The notes under the pieces are model-generated. The model ran no database searches, was not told the origin of the DNA, and saw only the letters and a list, made by a program, of their open reading frames with translations. Below, in pieces: positions 35,849-43,814 of a DNA stretch of 64,000 nt. Origin of the DNA: an uncultured Altererythrobacter sp. (GTDB lineage Bacteria > Pseudomonadota > Alphaproteobacteria > Sphingomonadales > Sphingomonadaceae); assembly GCA_913055875.1 (NCBI GenBank), contig CAJXJY010000015.1:1-64000 (forward strand), in the 5' to 3' direction. Position numbers and translations under genes: made by a program. Numbering within the stretch: position 1 is the stretch's first letter; every line of letters begins with the position of its first letter.

Positions 35849-37074
35849 GCAGCTCGCTCGAAGACCGCGGCGATACCCTGGCCGCCGCCGATACACATCG
35901 TTTCGAGACCGAATCGACCGCCGCGACGTGAAAGTTCGCGGGTCAGGTTCGCCAGGATCCGGCCTCCGGTCGCTCCGATCGGATGACCCAGCGAAATGCC
36001 CGACCCGTTGACGTTCAATATGTCCTTGCGACCGTCGTCTTCGCTCCAGCCCCACCCATCGAGGCACGCGAGGACCTGCGCCGCGAAGGCCTCGTTCAAT
36101 TCCACCAGGTCGATGTCGGACCAGCCAAGGCCGGTGCGGGCAAACAGACGTTCCACTGCTGATACCGGACCGATGCCCATCCGGCTGGGCTCGCACCCGG
36201 CGACGGCCCAGCCATGCAGGAAGGCGATGGGAGCGAGTCCGAATTCGTCGAGCTTGTCTTCCGCCACGACGAGGCAGGCCGCCGCTGCATCGTTCTGCTG
36301 GCTGGCATTGCCGGCGGTCACGACCGCGCCGGGAATGCTCCTTTCTTCGATGGGGCGCAGCGCGGCCAGTTTTTCGAGCGTGGCGTCGGATCGATACCCT
36401 TCGTCCCGTGCGAAGACCACCGGGTCCCCCTTGCGCTGAGGAATGCGAACAGGAACGATCTCATCGTCGAACAGGCCGTTCTCCCAGGCGGCGGCGGCGC
36501 GCCGATGCGACCCGACGGCGAACCGGTCGCAGGCCTCCCGGCTGATGCCGTAATCCCTTGCGAGATTCTCCGCAGTTTCGATCATGCCCGAGATGACGCC
36601 GAACCGGTCGACCGGTTGGGACATGACGCGTCCCCGGGTCAGGCGATCGTGCAGCATCATCCCGCCCCCGCGCGTTCCGCGACGCCCTTCGACCGTATAA
36701 TATTCTACATTGGACATCGATTCGACGCCGCCGGCGACCACCGCGTCGGATATGCCGGTCTGAACCATCATGGCCGCATTGAGCACAGCCTGGAGGCCGG
36801 AACCGCAGCGGCGGTCGAGCTGGTAGCCCGGCACTTCGACCGGCAGCTCGGCAGCCAGCCATGACCAGCGGCCGATCGCGGGTGCCTCGCCGTTGCCGTA
36901 GCCTTGTGCGAAGACCACGTCGTCGACACGTCTCGGATCGATTCCGGTGCGATCGATCAGCGCGCGTATCACCGTGGCGCCCAAGGTGCCGGCATCAACC
37001 TCGACGAGGGCACCCCCGAATTTCCCGACCGCGGTTCGTAAGGGCGCCACTATGGCAGCGCGTCTCGAAGTCAT
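35845..37074 (-). CDS. Thiolase (acetyl-CoA acyltransferase)
   Basis: A 409-residue thiolase. The nucleophilic cysteine lies in DRRCGSGLQAVLNA, the histidine in NGSGISLGHPIGATGGRI and the second cysteine in ETMCIGGGQGIA, so all catalytic residues are present. GGAGAAG precedes the ATG. It is translationally coupled to the downstream acyl-CoA dehydrogenase and would release acetyl-CoA from a 3-ketoacyl-CoA. Degradative rather than biosynthetic use is inferred from the surrounding catabolic genes. Confidence 0.9.
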   Translation of the reverse strand: MTSRRAAIVAPLRTAVGKFGGALVEVDAGTLGATVIRALIDRTGIDPRRVDDVVFAQGYGNGEAPAIGRWSWLAAELPVEVPGYQLDRRCGSGLQAVLNAAMMVQTGISDAVVAGGVESMSNVEYYTVEGRRGTRGGGMMLHDRLTRGRVMSQPVDRFGVISGMIETAENLARDYGISREACDRFAVGSHRRAAAAWENGLFDDEIVPVRIPQRKGDPVVFARDEGYRSDATLEKLAALRPIEERSIPGAVVTAGNASQQNDAAAACLVVAEDKLDEFGLAPIAFLHGWAVAGCEPSRMGIGPVSAVERLFARTGLGWSDIDLVELNEAFAAQVLACLDGWGWSEDDGRKDILNVNGSGISLGHPIGATGGRILANLTRELSRRGGRFGLETMCIGGGQGIAAVFERAA

Positions 37075-37184
37075 CGTGTCTTCTCCGATATGTCGAAGCG
37101 AAGCATCCAGTCCGTGCGAGCGTCAGCCCCTCGCCGGACCGGACCCGATACGCCGAGGAGGCGTCATTGCTGATGGAAGCGAAT

Positions 37185-38447
37185 TCAAACGACGCGCTCC
37201 CCCTTGGAAAAGAGGAGCCAGATGGCGGCGCCGAAAAGACAGACGAACGCCGACAAGAGGAACGCGGCGTCGTAGCCACCGGTACGATCGACCAGCCAAC
37301 CCGTAATGAAGACACCGACAAGGCCGGGCATGGTGCCGGCCGTGTTCGTGATGCCGATCAGGACGGGGGCGTGGTCGGGGGCGAGGTCTAGGTGGTTCGG
37401 CGCAAATCCGGCCGCCGTAAAGGCGTTGGCGCCGAGCGCGCCGCAAAGCAGCAGCGTGGCTTCGATCATGGAATCGGCCATCGGAATTGTCAGCAGAAAC
37501 GCGGCCGAACCCGACAGCCCTCCGGCCTGCATCAATTTGCGCACGACGGTCACGCTGACACCGCGGTTGATCATGGCATCCGCCGCCCACGCGGCGACGT
37601 TCATCATCAGGAACATGAGCAGCCAGGGCGCAGCGGAAAGGACGCCGACGCTCTCCAGGGCGGCATCGAACTGCGCTCGCATATAAAGCGGAGTCCACGA
37701 AAGCAGGACATAAACCGTCCAACTGGTGCAGAAGGAATTGACGACCAGCGCCCAGACCGGGCGCTGCGAAAGCATGGCGCGCCAGGGTATGGGCTGCCGG
37801 CGGCTGGCATGCTTGCCGTCTTCGCTTGTCAGGCCGGGGCCGTCATCTACCTGCCAATACCAGATTGCCGCAAACAGCAAGCCGACGATGCCGAAGGCAT
37901 AGAATATCCATGGCCAGCCGAATTCCGCTGCGATCCAGCCGGAGCTGACGAATGCGAGCAGTGTCCCGAGCGGGATTGCACTGAACAGCAACCCGACCGC
38001 GCGCGAGCGTTCGGCGGTCGGAAGCCAGGATCCGAACAGGGCATAAGCACCGGGAAACATGGCTGCTTCGCCCATTCCGAGGAGTATCCGGATTGCGATC
38101 AATGCGGCGAAGGAGAACCCTGCCGCCCACGGTGTAGCGATCGTCAGGACGGACCATAGAACGAGCGCGATCGTCAGAAGACCGCGCGGGCCGAAGCGCT
38201 TTGCCGCCCACCCGGCCGGTATCTGGCAGGACAGATAGCCCAGAAAGAAGACCGCGAGGACAGCGCCGGTGCGCGTTGCCGACCAGCCGAACTCGGCTTG
38301 CAGCGGCACGACCGCGACGGAGATGCTGACGCGGTCCAGATAGCAGACCAGTACGCCCAGAAAGCACAGGACCACGATCCAGTGCCGTTTTCCCGAACTC
38401 TGACCGAAGCGGTCGGACACCGCGGTTGCCTGTGGTGCTTCAACCAT
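37185..38447 (-). CDS. MFS permease (anion:cation symporter type)
   Basis: A 420-residue transporter with about twelve membrane helices. The signatures CYLDRVSISVAVVPLQAEFGWS and IRILLGMGEAAMFPGAYALFGSWLPTAERSRAVGL are those of the anion:cation symporter branch, which includes carriers for aromatic and organic acids. It probably imports the substrate or an acidic intermediate of the catabolic island. It lies 110 bases upstream of the thiolase on the same strand. Confidence 0.83.
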   Translation of the reverse strand: MVEAPQATAVSDRFGQSSGKRHWIVVLCFLGVLVCYLDRVSISVAVVPLQAEFGWSATRTGAVLAVFFLGYLSCQIPAGWAAKRFGPRGLLTIALVLWSVLTIATPWAAGFSFAALIAIRILLGMGEAAMFPGAYALFGSWLPTAERSRAVGLLFSAIPLGTLLAFVSSGWIAAEFGWPWIFYAFGIVGLLFAAIWYWQVDDGPGLTSEDGKHASRRQPIPWRAMLSQRPVWALVVNSFCTSWTVYVLLSWTPLYMRAQFDAALESVGVLSAAPWLLMFLMMNVAAWAADAMINRGVSVTVVRKLMQAGGLSGSAAFLLTIPMADSMIEATLLLCGALGANAFTAAGFAPNHLDLAPDHAPVLIGITNTAGTMPGLVGVFITGWLVDRTGGYDAAFLLSAFVCLFGAAIWLLFSKGERVV

Positions 38448-38518
38448 GGGTGCCAGCCGACGCAGAAGCGATGTCGTGATGGCTTGGGACCGGATTGGAC
38501 CCGTTGTCCGTCGGCAGC

Positions 38519-39061
38519 TCAGACCGGGCCATTTGTGCCGTCCGTCGTCTCGGGCAGGGTGGCTCCCGGGCGGAACACCAGGTGATGGCGCTCCTTCGTG
38601 GCCCAGCCGAGTTCCATCGGCACCGTAAAGTACAGCCGCAGGCGCATGCTGCCGAACCTCCAGCGCTCCTCTACCCTGCGGTAGGTCTCTTCATATTTGG
38701 CCGCGACGTTATAGCTGGTCCCCGCTTGGCCGTATCGCGCTTCGAGGAAAGCCCAACCCGTCGCTTCGTCGCCGTCCAGCTCGATCGTGTGATTGTGGGT
38801 GAACTGCTTGAGCTGGCTGAGCCCCACCGAATCGGTCAGCGTACGATACCACTCCGATATCGCCGGCCGTCCGCGGCACGCTTCGCTGTCGGGGTGCATG
38901 TAGCCCATGTCGACCACTGCGTCCTCGGTGAAGAGGCCGCCGATTTCATCGAACCGGCAGTCGTTCACGTAAAGGTGGTACGTGTTCTTCAGCGCACGTA
39001 TCTCTTCCATGTCCTCCAGGCGCTGCACACGGCGAGCCAGAGACTTGAGTTCACTGTCCAA
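38519..39061 (-). CDS. SnoaL/NTF2-fold protein
   Basis: A 180-residue protein of the SnoaL-like (NTF2-fold) superfamily. A short N-terminal helix with heptad character (ELKSLARRVQRLEDMEEIRALKNTYH) leads into the alpha-beta barrel core, with DAVVDMGYMHPD and AKYEETYRRVEERWRFGSMRL. The start is TTG at 39061, chosen because the helix ahead of MEEIR is typical of these proteins. Family members include isomerases, dehydratases, dehalogenases and polyketide cyclases, so the reaction is not predictable. It sits between a TonB receptor and the permease. Confidence 0.72.
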   Translation of the reverse strand: MDSELKSLARRVQRLEDMEEIRALKNTYHLYVNDCRFDEIGGLFTEDAVVDMGYMHPDSEACRGRPAISEWYRTLTDSVGLSQLKQFTHNHTIELDGDEATGWAFLEARYGQAGTSYNVAAKYEETYRRVEERWRFGSMRLRLYFTVPMELGWATKERHHLVFRPGATLPETTDGTNGPV

Positions 39062-39187
39062 GGCTCAGCCCCCTCGGGATGCAGGGGATCGAGCAGCGCA
39101 TGGCTCGAAGCCGCAGCCTGAACTGCAATCGATCCGTCGCGGGCGCGCGAAGCGACATTGCAGGTCGAAAGGTCACCGCGTTCGCCA

Positions 39188-41419
39188 TCAATACGCGTAC
39201 CGCACTTCGATCCCCAGCACGCGCCCCTTGTTCAGGGGAGCGAACGTCTGATCGGGGGCGAACGGGAGAAGCGTGTTCAGGCCGAACGTGGTCTTGTCGA
39301 GCAGGTTCTTGGCGTAGATCGACGCTTTCAGGCCGGTGTTGCCGAATTCGTACGAAATATTCGCATCGACATTGTCGATCGGATTGAGCGGGCGATTGTT
39401 GAGGTCTTCGCTGAACGCGGCGTCGACATGTTGGTAGGAAATGCGCGCGCCGAAGGTTCCGCCTGGAAGATCGCGCTCGTACTGGATCGTGCCGCCGTAC
39501 GACCATTCCGCAAGAAACGGGAGTTCGAGATCGAACTGATCGGGCGTGATGATCCCGTCCGACGACAAGGCATTGAGCAGCTTGTCGATAGTGGAATTGA
39601 GGTATCCGACATTCGCACGAAAGGTCAGCGAATCCGTCGGTTCGAGCGTAGCTTCGAATTCCACGCCGTCGATCGTGACATCGGCCGTGTTGAGCGTCGT
39701 CTGCACGACCCCGAGCACCGGATCCGTAAACAGTACGTCGCGTTGCAGGTTCTCATAGATGTTCCGGAAAACGGCTACACCGAACTGCAACCGGTTCCGG
39801 AACGCCTTCTGCTTCCAGCCGACTTCGAAGGTGTTTTCGACTTCCTGATCGTACGGGCCGGGCGGCGACAGGGGGTTGGTCTGCCGCAGGTTGAAGCCGC
39901 CGCTCCGGAAGCCCTTGGTCCAGTAGGCATAGACGTGGCTGGCGTCCGAGGGCCGCCATTGTACGCCGACCTTGGGAGTGAACGCGGACCAGTCGGCGGA
40001 ATCGTTGAAGTTGAAGCTGCTGCAACTGATCCGGACCACCGAACACGGATTGGTGGCGGCAAGCGACAGCACGGAGGCCTCCTTGTCTTCGCCGGAGTAG
40101 CGCGCGCCCAGGTTCAGCGTCAGCGCATCGGTCAGATGGATGTCGAAATTCGAAAACAGGGCCCAGGTCGAAGAGGTCTGTTCGCCACCGCCGATGCGGT
40201 ACACGGTTCCGAACAACAGGTCGCGAGTCTCGACGTATCTGAGACTGTCCCAATAGTAGAACGCCCCCAGGGTTGCATCGACGGCGCCGAAGGTGCCCGA
40301 ATACCGCAGCTCGTTCGAGAATTGGTGCTGTTTGACGAATTGGCCGACATCGAACAGGGGAAGGCCTGTCGCATCGACATCGGTGACATTGCGGGCCTCG
40401 ACGTCGCGCCATCCGAATATGTTGGCAATCTGTCCGTTTCCGAACCCGACATCGAGACGGCTTTCGAGAGTGGCGTTCTGCCAGTTGACCTTGTTGAAGC
40501 CCGTCTGATCGACCGCAAAATCCAGCGAATCTTCGCTATAGACGGCGTGGTCCTGCGGGGCGGGCCCGTCTCCACGAAGCGAGCCATCCTCGAAGCGCAG
40601 GACATGTCTGAAATTCGCGTTGGCCTGCCAAGCCAGCGCGACACGGGCGATCGCCGTGGTCGACTGCCCGAAATTCGTGTTCCCGTCGTGCAGGTTCGTG
40701 AAATAGCCGCGATCGTGGTTGTAGTACGCCGCGATTTTCGCCGAAAGAGTACCGCTGTCGTCGAGCGGGCCGGACACCACGGCCGAGAAGATATAGTTCG
40801 GGCCGGATTCGACCGCCGCGCGGGCCCGGATATAGAGATCGTCCTTGGGCTCGGTGGTGCGGACCAGGACGGCACCGGCTGTCACGTTGCGGCCGAACAA
40901 AAGCCCCTGGGGACCCCGCAGGACTTCGATGCCTTCGAGATCGAACACGTTGTCCAGCGCGGTGCCCGCATTCGCTCCAACGTACACTCCGTCGACGAAC
41001 ACACCGACGGTGGGCGTCGTGGAGGGAATGCTGCTGTATACGCTCATCCCGCGGATCGAGAAATTGTTCAGGCCCGGAACGACTGCCGTTCCGTTCAAGA
41101 CGACATTCGGTATCATGGTCGTCAGGTCGGACAATGACTCGACCTTGGCTTCGGCCAGTTGCGTCGGCCCGAATGCAGATACCGCGCTGGGGGTCTCGTA
41201 GATGGTCGATGCCGTAGCCCGTTTGTTCGCCGTGACGACGATCTCGTCGCTGGAGGCGGGCGGCGTCTCTTGCTGTGCGGAGGGCGGCTGCTCTCCGGCA
41301 GCCTCCTGCTCTTCGACTGTATCCTGTGCCCGGGCGGCATGGGGCACCAAAGCGATCGCGCCGGATAGGGCCGCAATCGCCAAGGTTCCGAGCGACACGT
41401 CGATCTTGTAGCTTGTCAT
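39188..41419 (-). CDS. TonB-dependent receptor (catabolic island, 1)
   Basis: A 743-residue outer-membrane receptor of the FecA-like TonB-dependent type. It has a signal peptide (to HAARAQ), a TonB-box-like DEIVVTANKR, a plug with FDLEGIEVLRGPQGLLFGRNVTAGAVLVRT, barrel strands such as YAYWTKGFRSGGFNLR, and an aromatic end VRYAY. GGAGAGG precedes the ATG. Receptors of this kind in sphingomonads are often linked to uptake of hydrophobic or plant-derived compounds. The ligand is presumably the island's substrate. Confidence 0.9.
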   Translation of the reverse strand: MTSYKIDVSLGTLAIAALSGAIALVPHAARAQDTVEEQEAAGEQPPSAQQETPPASSDEIVVTANKRATASTIYETPSAVSAFGPTQLAEAKVESLSDLTTMIPNVVLNGTAVVPGLNNFSIRGMSVYSSIPSTTPTVGVFVDGVYVGANAGTALDNVFDLEGIEVLRGPQGLLFGRNVTAGAVLVRTTEPKDDLYIRARAAVESGPNYIFSAVVSGPLDDSGTLSAKIAAYYNHDRGYFTNLHDGNTNFGQSTTAIARVALAWQANANFRHVLRFEDGSLRGDGPAPQDHAVYSEDSLDFAVDQTGFNKVNWQNATLESRLDVGFGNGQIANIFGWRDVEARNVTDVDATGLPLFDVGQFVKQHQFSNELRYSGTFGAVDATLGAFYYWDSLRYVETRDLLFGTVYRIGGGEQTSSTWALFSNFDIHLTDALTLNLGARYSGEDKEASVLSLAATNPCSVVRISCSSFNFNDSADWSAFTPKVGVQWRPSDASHVYAYWTKGFRSGGFNLRQTNPLSPPGPYDQEVENTFEVGWKQKAFRNRLQFGVAVFRNIYENLQRDVLFTDPVLGVVQTTLNTADVTIDGVEFEATLEPTDSLTFRANVGYLNSTIDKLLNALSSDGIITPDQFDLELPFLAEWSYGGTIQYERDLPGGTFGARISYQHVDAAFSEDLNNRPLNPIDNVDANISYEFGNTGLKASIYAKNLLDKTTFGLNTLLPFAPDQTFAPLNKGRVLGIEVRYAY

Positions 41420-41784
41420 TCGCCTCTCCCGCGCATGCTGAATTCCTTGCGGGCAGCACTCGCTGCACCGACGTCATTCCAGTGACGGGAAAGTGCCGCG
41501 GGCAAGTGTTTCTGACAATGTGAGGGAGTGCAGCTTTAGTGCTCGCGCGTCCATATCGACATTCTACATCTAAAATTAGCGCAGATAAGGGTATAGAGAA
41601 GAACTATTCTTCTCTAAAAAGAACCTTATTACATTTATTGTTGTCTATTAATTAGGAAGAGATGAGCGCTTTTTAATTAGCATCCCGATGTCCGATTGAA
41701 TATGGGCTACATATATGTTCTCTCGGTCATAGAAGTCGCTGAGGGCACGAGGCGGTCTTCGGGTCTCCGTCAGGGCCGCGTCGC
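41420..41784. promoter_or_regulatory. AT-rich intergenic region with nested dyad
   Basis: Upstream of the TonB receptor at 41419. The part 41560-41700 is strongly AT-rich. It contains a perfect 10-bp inverted repeat TAGAGAAGAA / TTCTTCTCTA with a CTA centre at 41594-41616, nested inside ATAAGG at 41585-41590 and CCTTAT at 41624-41629. There is no T-run on either strand, so it is more likely an operator than a terminator. No small gene is supported here. Confidence 0.45.
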
Positions 41785-42195
41785 TCAGGGTCGGCTTTTC
41801 GTTCCGGTCGCCCGGGCAAATGCCAATGTGTCGGCATATTGCTGGAATTGGACGATTTTGCCGTTTGCAAACGTCCAGACATGAACAGCTTGTGCGTCGA
41901 CTTGCGTGCCAGTGTTGCGATAGATACCCTGATAGCGACCGAGCATAACGACATGATTTTCGCCCTCGATCATCTTCTCGACTTTAACTGAGAATCTTTC
42001 CCAATCGGCTGCTATACGGCCGAATAATTCGAGGACTTGGTCGACGCCACGATACGGGTTCCGGTCGGCATATGGATAGTTCTCGGCCTCGTTCCACACG
42101 ATGTCTGCGGAGAAATCCGCTGTCAGCGCGGCTATGTCCCCCTCGCCGAATGCCGTGTAGATGCGCTCGACCATTTCCTTTGGTGTAGTGGGCAT
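41785..42195 (-). CDS. SnoaL-like protein (NTF2 fold)
   Basis: A 136-residue protein of the SnoaL-like superfamily: PKEMVERIYTAFGEGDIAALTADFSADIVW, then YRGVDQVLELFGRIAADWERFSV and a C-terminal VHVWTFANGKIVQFQQYADT, the usual final strands. GGAGA precedes the ATG. It shares only the fold with the larger SnoaL-like protein at 38519. It lies directly downstream of the hydroxyacyl-CoA dehydrogenase gene, 22 bases after its stop. The function is not predictable. Confidence 0.78.
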   Translation of the reverse strand: MPTTPKEMVERIYTAFGEGDIAALTADFSADIVWNEAENYPYADRNPYRGVDQVLELFGRIAADWERFSVKVEKMIEGENHVVMLGRYQGIYRNTGTQVDAQAVHVWTFANGKIVQFQQYADTLAFARATGTKSRP

Positions 42196-42217
42196 TTTTG
42201 GTTCTCCAATCGGGAAG

Positions 42218-43732
42218 TCAGGCGGCGTCGCCGATCAGCGATCGGCGCGGCGGAATGAATGACTGGTCCTGGAAATGTCTGTGCAGTTCCCGGCAGATTT
42301 TCACGTGCTGTGGATGCCCCATCTTCGAGGCGAGCTCGTTCGGGCCGAAGCGATATCCCAGACCCGCCTTGATGCAGGCATCCATTTCGCGGGCATCCGC
42401 AAGGGCGCGATCCACGGCTCTCAGAGCGTCGTTGAGGTAGGGTCTCATCAGTCGATCGAGTATGCGGCCCGGCTGGTCGCTGCATATCGAGACCTCCAGG
42501 TCGAGTTCGCCGAAAAAGCTCGTCGCCGCCCCGATGGCGGACTCGTTCGAGCGAGCGGGAACCACGAGCTCGATCAAGTCGGTCTGCTCGTCGCCCAGTG
42601 CGTACCGAGAGTATCCGAGGATGTTGTTCGAATCCTCGTCGACGACCGGACCGAGCATTTCGCCCAACAGACGGTCTTGCAACTCGACCAGCACCAAATT
42701 GTGTCGATGCCTCGCTGCAATTACCTCGTCGGTGTGAGATCGGATCCGGTCGCCGGCGACCAACAGGGTATCCGCCGATTCCGCAGCTTCCGTCGTCTCC
42801 ACGACCGGCACCCACGAAGTCGCGCCGAATTCCCGCACGGCGACGGTTCCGTGGCCGGATTCGAAATCCGTTTCCGGCAGGTTGGCGAGGAAGCCTCCGC
42901 CTGCCTTGTTGCCGAGCTGTCCGGCTGCAACCAGCCGTCGAACCAGCGGCGGGCATCGAAATCGGGGCTCGCCGATTTCGCGGCTCAAGGAATTGGCCAA
43001 CCTCTCCAGGGTGTCGAGGCCGACGTGATCGTACAGCTCGAACGGACCCATTGCATGGCCGAACGCGACCCGGATCGCCCGATCGATAGCGCCGGGCAGC
43101 GCGACCTGCTCTTCGACCAATCGCACCGCGCGAAGTATGAGCGGTACCGCGAAGGCATTCAGAATGAAGCCGGGCTCGTCTTTCGTCAGGACCGCCTTTT
43201 GACCCGAGGCTTCGCAGAATCGGATCGCCTCCTCCAGCGTGCGGCGGCTGGTGCGAAGGCCGGGCGTGACCTCGATCAGCCGCATACGCTCGGCCGGCAG
43301 GCAGTAATGCAGCCCCAGCATCTGCTCGGGCCGGCCGCTTGCCGCACCCAGTTCGGTAATCGAAAGCGTCGATGTATTGGTCGCGAAGATCGCATCCGGG
43401 CCGCAGACCGCATCAAGCGCTCGCAGCAGTTCGCTCTTGAGTTCCAGATCTTCGAAAATGGCCTCTATGACGAGATCGCAGTCGCGAAGAGCGTGCAAAT
43501 CGGTGTCGGTGTAAAGCTGCGATAGCGCGGTGTCCTTCCGGTCTTCCGAGAGCTTTCCCAGCTCGGTCGATCTGGTCAGGAAACTTTCCGCATAGTCGAC
43601 AGCCTCGGCCAGCTTGCGCGCATCGGAGTCGACGAGCAGCGTGTCGAAGCCGCCTCTGCAGACGGTGATGGCAATTCCTCGCCCCATCGTACCGGCGCCT
43701 ACAATTCCTACCCTGGTCATGTGCGAGGTCAT
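42218..43732 (-). CDS. 3-hydroxyacyl-CoA dehydrogenase
   Basis: A 504-residue NAD-dependent enzyme. The Rossmann domain starts GIVGAGTMGRGIAI; FATNTSTLSITELG and LGLHYCLPAERMRLIEV contain the catalytic serine/asparagine and histidine region, and FILNAFAVPLILRAVRLVEE and KAGGGFLA follow. Beyond the usual 280-residue core is a second dehydrogenase-like helical domain, as in PaaH-type enzymes with duplicated C-terminal domains. ATG 43732 is chosen over 43720 because AAAGGTG lies upstream. It would oxidise a 3-hydroxyacyl-CoA before thiolysis. Confidence 0.87.
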   Translation of the reverse strand: MTSHMTRVGIVGAGTMGRGIAITVCRGGFDTLLVDSDARKLAEAVDYAESFLTRSTELGKLSEDRKDTALSQLYTDTDLHALRDCDLVIEAIFEDLELKSELLRALDAVCGPDAIFATNTSTLSITELGAASGRPEQMLGLHYCLPAERMRLIEVTPGLRTSRRTLEEAIRFCEASGQKAVLTKDEPGFILNAFAVPLILRAVRLVEEQVALPGAIDRAIRVAFGHAMGPFELYDHVGLDTLERLANSLSREIGEPRFRCPPLVRRLVAAGQLGNKAGGGFLANLPETDFESGHGTVAVREFGATSWVPVVETTEAAESADTLLVAGDRIRSHTDEVIAARHRHNLVLVELQDRLLGEMLGPVVDEDSNNILGYSRYALGDEQTDLIELVVPARSNESAIGAATSFFGELDLEVSICSDQPGRILDRLMRPYLNDALRAVDRALADAREMDACIKAGLGYRFGPNELASKMGHPQHVKICRELHRHFQDQSFIPPRRSLIGDAA

Positions 43733-43814
43733 TTTTTGCACGTCACCTTTGTGGGCCTGGGCGCCAATAGTCGCCGTGCACCGTAGCGGCGCGCGGGCGA
43801 GTTCCACCGATCGG

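Noticed and set aside
41696-41884. 62-residue plus-strand frame starting MNMGYIYVLS
   Set aside because: It overlaps the end of the SnoaL-like gene on the other strand and shows no ribosome site or family features.
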